A DNA stretch of 64,000 nucleotides from Taeniopygia guttata (GCF_048771995.1 NC_133024.1:27606001-27670000); one strand, 5' to 3'. Positions 53,201-61,640 are shown, numbered from the stretch's first letter. Notes: generated by a model not told the origin, from the letters alone. Numbers and translations are program-made.

Positions 53201-54449
53201 TAGGTGTCAGTCTAGCAGTCTAGAAGCTATCCAGCTTGAAACTGAAGCCATCAGCCAGGCTGCTGACTGGGAACTATGTCTGCACCCAGCAAAGCATGAA
53301 GTCCTGTGTTTTTAGAGGTTCTGCCAGAACAAGAAGCCTCTCCAGAAGCCCTACAGAACAACATGCAACACATTTGTTTGATGGCTGAAACCTACTGCCC
53401 AGTGTTCTCTGCTTTTATTGTTGCTCCAGAATGGTAGTAAATTGTAGTGAATATGATGCTCTGCCTGTCTGCATGACTACCTTTTTGTTGTTCTTTTATT
53501 ATGCACTGTGACAATGTAAAATCCTGAGAGTCAATGGAGAAAGCAGAGCTGCATGGGTCACAAAATGTCTCAGAAATAGAAAGAGTTAAGCCATAATCTG
53601 TGAATCATAAACATCACTGCAAACACAATCAGAGGTAAGCTATTACCCATAAATCATAGAATCATAGAACCATAGAATAGTAGAATGACTTTGGTTGGAA
53701 GGGACCTTGAAGGTCATTTAGTTTCAAGCCTCCTGCCTAACCATGAGCCACAAATACTTTTGGCAGAACCACTGTGGCTTTGTACCAGTAGCTTTCTTGT
53801 AAAGCATCAGGAAGAAGAACTTCAGGGCACATCCACGCTTTCTGAGAAAGGTCGTGGAATTCCTATCAAGCATTTGAAACTAGAAATAATCTAAAGGAAA
53901 TACTTGCTTTAAACATAATTTGTGATTAACTTCATTTTTTTAAATATCATCCAAGCTCAGTATACCCAGACAGTTAGTACCTCCACGCTTTGTTCCCCTG
54001 TATTCTGACTGAGAGTTGTAAGAGTTGTTCAGATGGATGCAGGGATAGAAAATGATAGCATGAGGTATCATAAGTGTGTATATCTAACCATACAAAATTA
54101 TGCTGAGCAGATAATGAAAAAATATTACATAAGTCATGCTCCTTTTTGATTGACTATGTTTTCCCTTTCTTAATTTTACTTCAGACCTGATGATAGAGCA
54201 ATTCATACACTGTGGTATGTTCAGCCATAGGAAGGAGTTTTATCCTTCAGAAAAGATCCTTTGTTGTGCTCAAAATGTGTCAGTTCTCCAATCTTGAATG
54301 ATCTCTGCACTTTATATTCTTCAACAGCACTGACATCTTTCCGGAGGAAGAATGCAGCAGAACTGAGACAAAATTCTTCTGAGATCTTGATTGTGTTTGT
54401 AGGTCTGACACTTTCAGAAAGAGCAGGGACATTAGCATCATATTCTTAA
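44236..54449 (+). CDS. CD86: CD86 (B7-2) T-cell co-stimulatory ligand, full gene model
   Basis: Type I membrane protein of the B7 family, which binds CD28 and CTLA-4 on T cells. Model: join 44236..44281, 45576..45920, 49932..50243, 52286..52426, 54328..54449 = 966 nt, 321 aa. Every junction has AG/GT consensus and phase 1. Domains: signal peptide 1-~20, IgV ~21-130 (C37-C107 pair), IgC ~131-234 (C156-C216 pair), membrane span ~249-270, basic tail. CD86-specific signatures are FWQ in strand C, DEGLYQCII in strand F, and NYSQPEI followed by GYPEPK in the IgC domain; VTCN1 and CD80 lack these. There are six N-glycosylation sequons (N81, N132, N153, N176, N197, N213). A 5' noncoding exon must exist upstream but was not found. 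The last exon is less certain, and a 30-nt microexon at 54185 could be included in frame. Two candidate poly(A) signals follow. Confidence 0.93.
44951..45050. repeat. 51-bp direct tandem duplication in CD86 intron
   Basis: Two imperfect copies of a unit beginning AGAACAGTTAAATCTGACAT start at 44951 and 45002, a 51-bp period, with a handful of substitutions between them. It lies in the intron between the signal-peptide and IgV exons. It appears to be a local duplication rather than a known transposon. Confidence 0.85.
45576..45920 (+). CDS. CD86: CD86 IgV-domain exon
   Basis: This 345-nt exon, phase 1-1, has acceptor TCTAAG at 45575 and a consensus donor, GTAAGT, at 45921. It encodes residues 16-130: end of the leader, then the membrane-distal IgV domain with B-strand LSCYF (C37), C-strand FWQ (W54) and F-strand DEGLYQCII (C107). 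The spacing of KVLHEVY and GRT/NRT-like segments follows mammalian CD86 closely. An extra cysteine, C125, near the end of strand G has no obvious partner and is absent from human CD86 at this place. Confidence 0.97.
47383..47613 (+). mobile_element. CR1 LINE, 3' fragment in CD86 intron
   Basis: Recognised from GGTTCTTCACCCAGGGG, AAGTGGTCACAGCACCAAGC, TTTGGACAATGCTCTCAGGC and a terminal GGTCCCTTCTAACTCAAG before ATTCTAGGATTCTA. It is in the intron between the IgV and IgC exons, sense to CD86, and of a different CR1 subtype from the 22-kb copy. Confidence 0.93.
49932..50243 (+). CDS. CD86: CD86 IgC-domain exon
   Basis: This 312-nt exon, phase 1-1, has acceptor TTTCAG at 49931 and donor GTGAGT at 50244. 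It encodes residues 131-234: the NYSQPEI linker, LSCSSSGGYPEPK (C156), a strand-C tryptophan (W170), the LYNVTSKL segment and NISCLL (C216). Five of the gene's six N-glycosylation sequons start here, including the split-codon N-Y-S at 132. The GYPEPK motif and overall spacing match the CD86 constant-type domain. Confidence 0.97.
50598..50850 (-). mobile_element. CR1 LINE, 3' fragment in CD86 intron
   Basis: Reads as reverse-complement CR1: it starts with the 3' tail complement CAGAATCAGAGGACTGGTGA and GAGATGATCTAGTTCAACC, then GACTCCACAACCTCTCTCAG. It lies between the IgC and transmembrane exons, antisense to CD86. Confidence 0.88.
52286..52426 (+). CDS. CD86: CD86 stalk and transmembrane exon
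   Basis: This 141-nt exon, phase 1-1, has acceptor TATTCAG at 52285 and donor GTAAGT at 52427. It encodes a short charged stalk (EIQEKEMEQAK), a hydrophobic span (about residues 249-270, FFGPLIAVV to VIL) and a stop-transfer basic start, KKNSK. Human CD86 also has basic residues just inside the membrane, though a longer run. Confidence 0.93.
53654..53760 (-). mobile_element. CR1 LINE, short 3' tail fragment
   Basis: Repeated ATAGAATCATAGAACCATAGA tail octamers are followed by GGTTGGAAGGGACCTTGAAG in reverse-complement CR1 orientation. It is in the intron after the CD86 transmembrane exon. The right edge is uncertain. Confidence 0.8.
54185..54214 (+). CDS. CD86: Candidate 30-nt CD86 cytoplasmic microexon
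   Basis: A pyrimidine-rich acceptor (TTAATTTTACTTCAG) at 54184 and a good donor, GTATGT, at 54215 enclose 30 nt that enter and leave in phase 1. Read in the CD86 frame it has no stop and would add ten residues (N-LMIEQFIHC type) to the tail. Including or skipping it keeps the frame of the next exon. Human CD86 also splits its tail over short exons. This is supported only by splice signals and phase, with no sequence similarity to lean on. Confidence 0.4.
54328..54449 (+). CDS. CD86: Probable CD86 terminal coding exon (cytoplasmic tail)
   Basis: An acceptor (TATTCTTCAACAG) at 54327 is followed by an open frame in the phase required by the transmembrane exon, ending at TAA 54447..54449. It encodes about 40 residues with a basic patch (FRRKNAAELR) and Ser-rich stretches. 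The resulting 321-aa protein is close to the 329 aa of human CD86. Tails of B7 proteins are poorly conserved, so similarity cannot confirm it. An alternative is an internal donor, GTAGGT, around 54399..54404, with a further exon downstream that I could not identify. Confidence 0.55.
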
Positions 54450-54803
54450 GACAAATTTCAGCTCAGAGTTGCAGTCTGGGGGCATAACTTCTTTACAGTT
54501 GTTGGGTAGAAATATTCTTTTCTGTGAAATGATGTGCGTTGCTAGATTCCACCTCAATTTTTACTCCATTTTCAAGTGTGTGAGGGAAATGCATATCCTT
54601 TTGAGTTAGCGAAAATATTTGGGAGTCAGTTTAAGCTATTACATTAACATTCCAGATATTTTCATTCAGATTAATATCATTCAAATGTTATTAGAAGGTA
54701 AAGGTTTAAAATATTTGTAGAAGTTTATACTTTCTAGCAAACTTATTTAATGATGGATTAAAACATATGTCTTTTTCTGTGTTGCTGGTTTTATTCTCCT
54801 TCC

Positions 54804-54892
54804 ATTAAAGCATCATGTTAGGGGATACCAACATTTGGTATTCTCAGGGAGGAAGCATTTCCAGAATTACATCTTGGAATCAAATTAATAAA
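54804..54892 (+). terminator. Candidate CD86 polyadenylation signals
   Basis: ATTAAA at 54804..54809 and AATAAA at 54887..54892 lie 355 and 438 nt after the proposed stop codon, giving a plausible short 3' UTR. AT-rich DNA contains such hexamers often, so this is position-based. Confidence 0.4.
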
Positions 54893-54909
54893 AAAGGTAT
54901 TGCTGCAAT

Positions 54910-55663
54910 GACTGAGAATGGTTTCATATGTTCATTCATACATATGTATATATGATACGTACATCAGCAGCTGTAACTAGTGGAAAAGGTAACATGGTGG
55001 GTGAGGTTTATCCTTTGAAAACTCCCTTCCATCCTTAATGTGTTCCTAATTGGTGAAGTAGTTTGTTTTCTCCCTTGCTATCCCTCTACTTTAGGCTGCC
55101 AACCTCCTACTATTAACTGCTCAATTTCTCTACCTCGTCTATTCTTTCCCTTAAATCAAGTCGAATTTCTTCCTGCAGGTAAAGATTTAAGGGAAAAAGA
55201 GCAGATGGGCTTCAGGGAAAATCTTAATTTGTCTCTGTATATTGAAACATTAATCCTCTGCACTAGCAGGTGTAATGAGCACAGTAGCAAGGCACAGGAA
55301 AAGCATGGCTGATGTGCTGGTGTTTTTGTCCTCTGTACAAATGCATTCCGATTTCCAGGCTATCGCCTCACACACTTCATTTCTTTCTTTGGCAGCTTTC
55401 AGGCAGTTAGTGACTCCATCAATGTGGCAAGCACATGAAAGAGTGTACATCCACTACATACCACAGCATGGAACAGCTTCAGTCAAAACCACCATTCCTT
55501 TATTTTTAGGCAGAACATTATGAATTTCAGAAAACAAAGAAATGTTAACAAAGAAATGGCAAAGATGCATCAAATTCACATCCAATGTCCTAATGTAAAA
55601 TTCTGTTATCAGACTTGGAGTTGTGATAGATTGCTTCAAGTTCACTGATTAACCAGCACTAAA
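54910..55663. other. Downstream of CD86, nothing recognised
   Basis: AT-rich DNA after the candidate poly(A) signal. A weak acceptor-like site precedes 55180 (CTTCCTGCAG), but no matching coding frame was convincing. Confidence 0.5.
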
Positions 55664-56570
55664 TTGAGATTGGAATGGATCTAGGGAGTGTGTCCAACTC
55701 AACCCTCCTGCTTTAGCAAGATCACCTGAAGCAAGTTGCCTGGGTCTATGTCCAGACAGTTTGTGAATACCTCCAAGGAGGGAGACTCCACTGCACATCT
55801 GGGCAACCTGGTTCAGGTCTCAGTCGTCCTTCACAGTAAAAAGGATTTCCTTCTGAAAGGTGTTCAGAGAGAACCTCCCATGTTTCAATTTGTGCCTATT
55901 GCCTTTGAGCCTGTCTTGGGCACCACTGAAAAGAGTCTGGCTCAGTCTCTTTTGCATCCTCCCTTTGGGCATTTATACACACTCATGAGATCTCTCTGAG
56001 GCTTCTTTTCTCCAGGCTGAGCAGCCTCAGTGTACTCAGCCTGTGCCCAGACAAGAGATGCTCCAGTCGTTTAATCATCCTCGTAGTCCTTCACTGGACT
56101 CTCTCCAGTATGTCCATGTCTCTCACATACTTGGAAGCCCAGAACTGGACACAGGACTCCAGATGGTGCCTCACCAGTGCTGATTAGAGGGGCAGGACCA
56201 CATGCCTCAGCCTGCTGGCAGCGCTTTCCCTGATGCAGCCCAGGCACTGTTGGCCGCCTTTGCCACGAGGGCGCACTGCTGCCTCATCTTCAGCTTGTCC
56301 ACTAGGCCATCCCTGTTCTTTTCGGCTCAGCTGCTTTCCGGATGGATTGCCCCAGCCTGTACCTTTGCATTTTGGGGGCTATTCCTACCAGGGTGCAGGA
56401 CTTTAGATTTCCTTAGATTTCCTCTGCCCATCTCCCCAGCCTCTTGAGATCCCTCTGGATGGCCACACAACTGTCTGGGGTCCTCTCCTCCAAGTCCTTT
56501 ATTATCTTTAAACTTGGTGAGTGTACACTTGCTCCCAGCATACAGGTCATTAGTGAAGAGGAAAGTCAAT
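55664..56570 (-). mobile_element. CR1 LINE, long 3' fragment downstream of CD86
   Basis: About 900 bp of reverse-complement CR1: GGGAGACTCCACTGCACATC, the AGGCTGAGCAGCCTCAG block, CCAGAACTGGACACAGGACT, CCAGATGGTGCCTCACCAGTG, and further into the element the GATCCCTCTGGATGGC block. It is the longest CR1 copy in the window and has no intact frame. Confidence 0.93.
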
Positions 56571-56885
56571 TAGTTTTACTGAAAATTCCTTCATGCCAAG
56601 CCAGTGCTACTGCAACAAGCAATATTTCCCTGTGTTTAACATGTGATAGAACAGTGGAGTGCTGCATTTCCAGAATACTCTACAGTTACTTCTGAGAAGA
56701 TTGATATTAACAAAGCACCCCATGACAAGTATGCCTTAGGGCACTTTTTCCTCTTTCAGGTGAATTGTTTGCTACCAAAGGTTACACTCAACCACAAAAA
56801 TACAGTAATTCTATTAAAGAAATCTATGTTTTGGTTTCAAATTATCTTTCTTCCTTGTTTCCAAACTCAGAAGGCAAAAAGCAAA

Positions 56886-56917
56886 GATATATATATATAT
56901 AAAATATATATATAAAA
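56886..56917. repeat. (TA)n simple repeat
   Basis: Two blocks of alternating A and T separated by AAA. Short AT dinucleotide tract. Confidence 0.85.
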
Positions 56918-57422
56918 TGTTGCTTTTTACACTGGAATGCCAGGCTATCATAATTTATAACTGATCTCTCCTTGGTTTTCAATCTTCTACACTAGGAGGA
57001 CCATAATGCTGGGACAGGGAAGGATTTAAGCAACATGTCTTCTGATTTCAGGATGGACTGCCAGAAGGTTTTAAAGAAAAAACCTACAATTAGACAGGAA
57101 AGCTGGTGAAAGTTGAGAAAGATGGGGAATGGATGAGGATTGAGAAAGTCGAAGGGGATGAGTGATACACGAGGCTGGATTGCAACAGGAAGTGCAAATG
57201 CATCAAGTGCAGAGCTGCTTCACAGACTCCAGGAAAGCTGGGTAAGGCTTGCCCAGCAAATATTCTGCACAGAGGTCCAGAAATTCAGTATATTCTTACA
57301 GACATTAGTGTGTCATACCTCCTCACATACTTGTCAAATTTATGGCAGATATGCAAACTCAAATTATCCTCAACTTGGTGTGTTCTTGATATTGAGACCA
57401 GCATATCTTTTGTCAGTATCTT

Positions 57423-57460
57423 AAAACAAAACAAAAAACAAAAAACAAAACCAAAAATAA
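57423..57460 (+). repeat. A-rich (AAAAC)n tract
   Basis: AAAACA-type units of variable length. It lies in non-coding DNA and is not attached to a recognisable retrotransposon end. Confidence 0.75.
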
Positions 57461-57979
57461 CCTCATTAAAATAATAAAAAATTATGGCCAGCCACATGCT
57501 TCTAATAAGCAATGCTTATTATTTCAGAAGGGCACAGACCTAGGAAAAAATGGAACAATGAGTTGAGAGTAGCTCAGATTGCAGTTACATACCTATATGC
57601 ACAGCTGGTGCACCATGTATATTGCCTGCCCTCTTCTGAATCATGCTTTTGATTTAACTTGTAGAGGTTTTTAAATGGGATTATGACACAGAAGGAATGG
57701 AGAGATCTTACTTTTTTACCTTGCACTGTTAAATGCACTACCATATCCAGAAACATAAGTCATATTTTTTAGAAAGTTAAAATATTAGAATTGGAGAAGA
57801 AGTAAAACAAAATATTATTAAGTCTCTAGAAAGCATGTTTATAATGTGGAGTTTATGGAGTTTGACCTATTCAGGTGATGAAGAAAATGGAAAAAGTACC
57901 TGATGAATCTGTCCAGTATTCCAACACTTGAAATGACTGATTAAAGAAGGAAGATGTGACAGATCCTTCCTACTAAGTG

Positions 57980-58185
57980 ACTCTTACTGGGGAGCCCAAA
58001 AGTGGACACAGCACTACAGGTGTGGCCTCACCAGTGCTGAGTGGGGGAAGAACACCCCTCCTAACCCAGTCCAGGATACCATTAGCTTTCTTTGTCACTT
58101 ATGTTCAGCTTGGTGTCCACCACGACTATTTCTGCAAAGCTGCTTTCCAACTTGTCATCTGTCAGCATGTGCTGCTGCATGGAAA
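57980..58185 (-). mobile_element. CR1 LINE internal fragment
   Basis: Matches the CR1 block seen at 56140..56330: CCCAAAAGTGGACACAGCAC, GGTGTGGCCTCACCAGTGCTGA and the TTCAGCTTGGTGTCCACCACGA block. It lacks the 3' tail, so it is a broken copy. Confidence 0.85.
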
Positions 58186-58660
58186 GGAGACAAAGAAGTT
58201 GATTTGAAAGAGTCAGAATAATGAGGATTCTTAAATGTATATTAAAGATCCAGCATATAATACATTTGTACTGTAGCATAGAAAGGGATTCATTTAACAA
58301 AATATGAAGGGGGAAAACAAATTACGACACCTAGCAAGAGATTCTATGTGGAAAGAAAAGCCAAGACAAAGCCAAGGGAAAAAAAATATGCTCGCTATCC
58401 TATTCCTATCCTATTCCTTTATCACTAGATAGTTTCTTGAAAGAATTATGAGTAACCACAGCTTCTATTTCTCAAGTTGCCCATGGCAACAGAGCATATT
58501 GTGAGCAAGGCAGAAGCCTTTCCCAGTAGATCAGACATCCAGAAGCAAAGGATCTTAAAACTGCGAGATCTTCTTTCTTCAGCGATTTTTGTTTCTGTGC
58601 CTGAGATACTGTGCAAGATCCACTGTCCAGTTACTGTTTGGAGACTGACACAGCTGAGGC
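58186..58660. other. Intergenic, nothing recognised
   Basis: AT-rich DNA between the CR1 fragment and the TGGAT microsatellite. A short CCTATT-type repeat is at about 58398..58420. No gene is seen. Confidence 0.6.
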
Positions 58661-58725
58661 TGGATTGGATTGGATTGGATTGGATTGGATTGGATTGGAT
58701 TGGATTGGATTGGATTGGATTGGAT
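58661..58725 (+). repeat. Perfect pentanucleotide microsatellite (TGGAT)13
   Basis: Thirteen uninterrupted TGGAT copies, continued by a partial TGG. The reverse strand reads ATCCA, with a CCAAT pentamer at every step. Perfect repetition suggests a young, length-variable locus. Confidence 0.98.
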
Positions 58726-59720
58726 TGGCTGAAAACTACCAGAATTATACTGAGGGATAACAACAGCTCACATGGCCAGTCATCTTTTTCCAGCTGTATT
58801 GGAAAAGATGATTTAAAATAATGAACTCCTCAGTAACAACTTATTCCGTCTTCTGCTTTAATTTAATCAGACTTAGAATTTATACTTAAAAGGCAAAGCT
58901 ATTGCTTAAGAACTTTGAAATCATGGGAAAGCAGGCTAGAAGTGCTCAGGAGTGAAAACTATTTTGCAGAACTAAGCCTTTATAGAAATTCAATTAGACT
59001 TTTAAGAAGGTGTTTTTTTTAATTGGGTCAGTGGTTAAGTCCCTCAATATTATGTATGCACCCAGAGCAGAAAGTGTATAAAAACAACACTTACAGGAAC
59101 ATAGAAGGTTTTATCAATGAAAATACAAAAACACTTGATCAGCATAACCCACTGAAACATCAAACCCCAGCTTCCCCTAAAGGGATGCAAAGCGGCCGTT
59201 TGATCCCAGAACACAGAGTTAGGAACCGTAGCACTTACTTATCTTCTTGTATCAGTTTTACCACTCCTAAGCTTCCTCTCACTGGCAAAGAGTGAGTGGA
59301 AGTCTGGATTCAAGGGCATCACATCCCAGACACCCATCACCAGAGGAATTTCAGGGCTCTGACTGTATCTGCCCACTCTAAAGCCCGGCACAAACACCTG
59401 CAGTGGCTGTACACCGCAGAAGGAAAACATAGTTATGTCTGGTGATGACGGTCCCCAGTCAGGGCATTGGGCTTGGATCTTTGTCTTTCTCTTCCTTTTT
59501 CCCTTCAGTAGCCCCCACAGACCCCGAGTAGGCCTGGCTGCCCACATCCCCCCCTCTCCCTCAGACTGCCTGAGGCAGGGAGCACGGCTTGAACTGACAT
59601 CACGGGACCCTTTGGGTTCCACATCAATTTCACTTGAATTACACATCGATTTTATTCCTTAAAAACCGACGCTGTGGCGCCGGCACCGCGGGCTGAGGTG
59701 CGAGGTCCCCCTGCCGGCTC
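58726..59720. other. Intergenic; GC rises toward the minisatellite
   Basis: GC content and CpG rise after about 59160, reaching CGCCGGCACCGCGGGC near 59680 just before the decamer array. A 135-codon minus-strand open frame (59239..59646) contains a Lys/Arg-rich patch but no domain that I recognise. It is not called as a gene. Confidence 0.5.
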
Positions 59721-60496
59721 CGGGATGTGAGGGGCTGAGAGGGGCTGTGAGGGGCTGTGAGAGGCTGTGAGAGGCTGTGAGGGGCTGTGAGGGGCTGTGA
59801 GGGGCTGTGAGGGGCTGTGAGAGGCTGTAAGAGGCTGTGAGGGGCTGTGAGAGGCTGTGAGGGGCTGTGAGAGGCTGTGAGGGGCTGTGAGAGGCTGTGA
59901 AGGGCTGTGAGGGGCTGTGAGGGGCTGTGAGGGGCTGTGAGGGGCTGTGAGGGGCTGTGAGGGGCTGTGACGGGCTGTGAGGGGCTGTGAGGGGCTGTGA
60001 GAGGCTGTGAGGGGCTGTGAGGGGCTGTGAAGGGCTGTGAGGGGCTGTGAGGGGGCTGTGAGGTGCTGTGAGGAGCTGTGAGGGGCTGTGAGGGGCTGTG
60101 AGGGGCTGTGAGGAGCTATGAGAATATGAGGGGCTGTGAGGGGGCTGTGAGGGGCTGTGAGGGGCTGTGAGAGGCTGTGAAGGGCTGTGAGGGGCTGTGA
60201 GGGGCTGTGAGAGGCTGTGAGGGGCTGTGAGAGGCTGTGAGGGGCTGTGAGGGGCTGTGAGGGGCTGTGAGAGGCTGTGAGGGGCTGTGAGGGGCTGTGA
60301 GGGGCTGTGAGGGCCTGGGAGAGGCTGTGAGAGGCTGTGAGGGGCTGTGAGGGGCTGTGAGGGGCTGTGAGGGGCTGTGAGAGGCTGTGAGGGGCTGTGA
60401 GGGGCTGTGAGGGGCTGTGAGGGCCTGGGAGAGGCTGTGAGAGGCTGTGAGGGGCTGGGAGGGGCTGGGAGAGGCTGGGAGGGGCTGGGAGGGCCT
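59721..60496 (+). repeat. 10-bp minisatellite (GGGGCTGTGA)n, about 76 units
   Basis: Nearly uninterrupted decamers run for about 770 bp, with variants GAGGCTGTGA, AGGGCTGTGA and GGGGCTGGGA. Phase slips occur near 60051 and 60121..60141. A 90-bp block at 60251..60340, marked by the variant GGGCCTGGGA, is repeated exactly at 60361..60450, showing a 110-bp higher-order duplication. Each unit carries a GGGG run, so the plus strand fits the quadruplex rule (four G-runs, 6-nt loops) throughout. Long open frames in it are an artefact of the repeat. Confidence 0.97.
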
Positions 60497-60642
60497 TTGC
60501 AATGTTGTGTGGGGTCACAGCACCAAGGGCTGGAGGTGCCACCAGGAGGGCACCAGTCCCCTCATACTCCCAATGGGGTCAGCAATGAGACCAGACTGGG
60601 CTGCCCAGGACCTTGTCCTGCCAGGTCCTGTAACCAGAAGCA

Positions 60643-61130
60643 TGGAATCACAGAATCAATAAGGTCGGAAAAGACCTCCAGGATCACTGAGTCCAACCTT
60701 TGAGCGAACACCACAACCAGACCAGAGCACTGAGTGCCACATCCAGTCTTTCCTTAAACACCTTCAGGGACAGTGACTCCACACCTCCCTGGGCAGGCCA
60801 TTCTAATGTTTAAACCATCCTTTCTGGGAAGAAATTCCTCCTGATGTTCAACCTAAACCAGTCCTGGTACTTGAGACTGCATCTTCTCCTCCTGTCACTA
60901 GCTGCCTGGAAGAAGAGGCCAACACTGCATCTTGGCTAAAACCTCCTTTCAGGTAGTTGCAGATAGCAGTAAGGTCTCCCCAGAGACACCTTTTTTGCAA
61001 GCTAGACACCCTCTGCTCCCTTAGCCACTCTTCATAGGACTTACATGCCTGATCCTTCCACAGTTTTTTTGCCCTTCTCTGCACTCAAGGATGGAAATGG
61101 CACAGCCTCCCTGGAGTACTTGTTTGCTCT
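60643..61130 (-). mobile_element. CR1 LINE, 3' fragment next to the minisatellite
   Basis: Starts with the tail complement GGAATCACAGAATCAATAAGG, followed by GGAAAAGACCTCCAGGATCA and the GTGACTCCACACCTCCCTGGGC, GGGAAGAAATTCCTCCTGATG and TAAGGTCTCCCCAGAGACACC blocks. It begins about 150 bp after the 10-bp array ends. Confidence 0.93.
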
Positions 61131-61150
61131 GCTGCTTGAGTGTCATAGAG

Positions 61151-61196
61151 AAAAATTTTTACCTTGCATCAAGACTGATGCAAGGTAAAAATTTTT
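61151..61196. repeat. Perfect 20-bp inverted repeat, 6-nt loop
   Basis: The left arm AAAAATTTTTACCTTGCATC (61151..61170) and right arm GATGCAAGGTAAAAATTTTT (61177..61196) are exact reverse complements separated by AAGACT. It lies between two CR1 fragments. It is shorter than a typical pre-miRNA stem and has no transposase or target duplication that I can see. Confidence 0.95.
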
Positions 61197-61239
61197 TTGA
61201 CTGTTTTTCTTTCAGTTTCTGGCTGCCATCTCTGATCCT

Positions 61240-61640
61240 CTCACCATGTACCACTGCAAACAACCTGGCTCCATCTTCTCAATAACCTCCTTGTGGTTGT
61301 TGGAAAGATGTGATTTGGTATCTCTTCTCCAGGCCAAACAGAGGAGCTCCCTTGGCCTCTCCTCACAGTGCAAGTGCTCCAGTCCCATCACCACCAAACT
61401 TGTACTAATGTATCTATGTCTTTCTTGCATTGTGGAACCCAGGAGTGGACTGGCTATTCTAGAGGTGGTCCAAGTAGTGCTGAGTAAAAGGCAGTAGCAT
61501 CATTCCCCTTGCACGATCTACTGGCAATGCTGCTGTCAGTACAGCCCTAGCAAACATCAGCCTTCTCTGCTGCCACTCTTTTGTCATGAGCTACAGGGAC
61601 AGAAGCCATCTCACCAGCATCTTCCCCTTTCCACCTTTTC
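61240..61640 (-). mobile_element. CR1 LINE, second adjacent fragment
   Basis: Reverse-complement CR1 blocks: CAACCTGGCTCCATCTTCTC, the AATAACCTCCTTGTGG block, CCTCTCCTCACAGTGCAAGTGC and GGAACCCAGGAGTGGACTGG. It repeats the element region already present in the 60643 copy, so it is a separate insertion of another subtype. The 20-bp inverted repeat at 61151..61196 lies in the gap between the two. Confidence 0.85.

Larger units (their letters stand above)
56571..57979. other. Intergenic, simple repeats only
   Basis: Holds the TA and AAAAC tracts described separately. No exon or RNA gene is recognised. Confidence 0.6.

Noticed and set aside
44236..54449. Assignment of the Ig gene as VTCN1 or CD80
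   Set aside because: Position next to MAN1A2 suggested VTCN1, but the FWQ, GLYQCII, SQPEI and GYPEPK signatures and the transmembrane plus tail layout fit CD86.
58477..58821. A 114-codon frame containing LDWIG repeats
   Set aside because: It arises from the TGGAT microsatellite.
59652..60542. A 296-codon minus-strand frame of SPSQPLTAPH-type repeats
   Set aside because: It is the translation of the 10-bp minisatellite; 30 bp gives a ten-residue period with no stop by composition. No splice context or family supports it.
61151..61196. Pre-microRNA hairpin
   Set aside because: The 20-bp stem with a 6-nt loop is too short, and its AT-rich base lacks the usual flanking lower stem.
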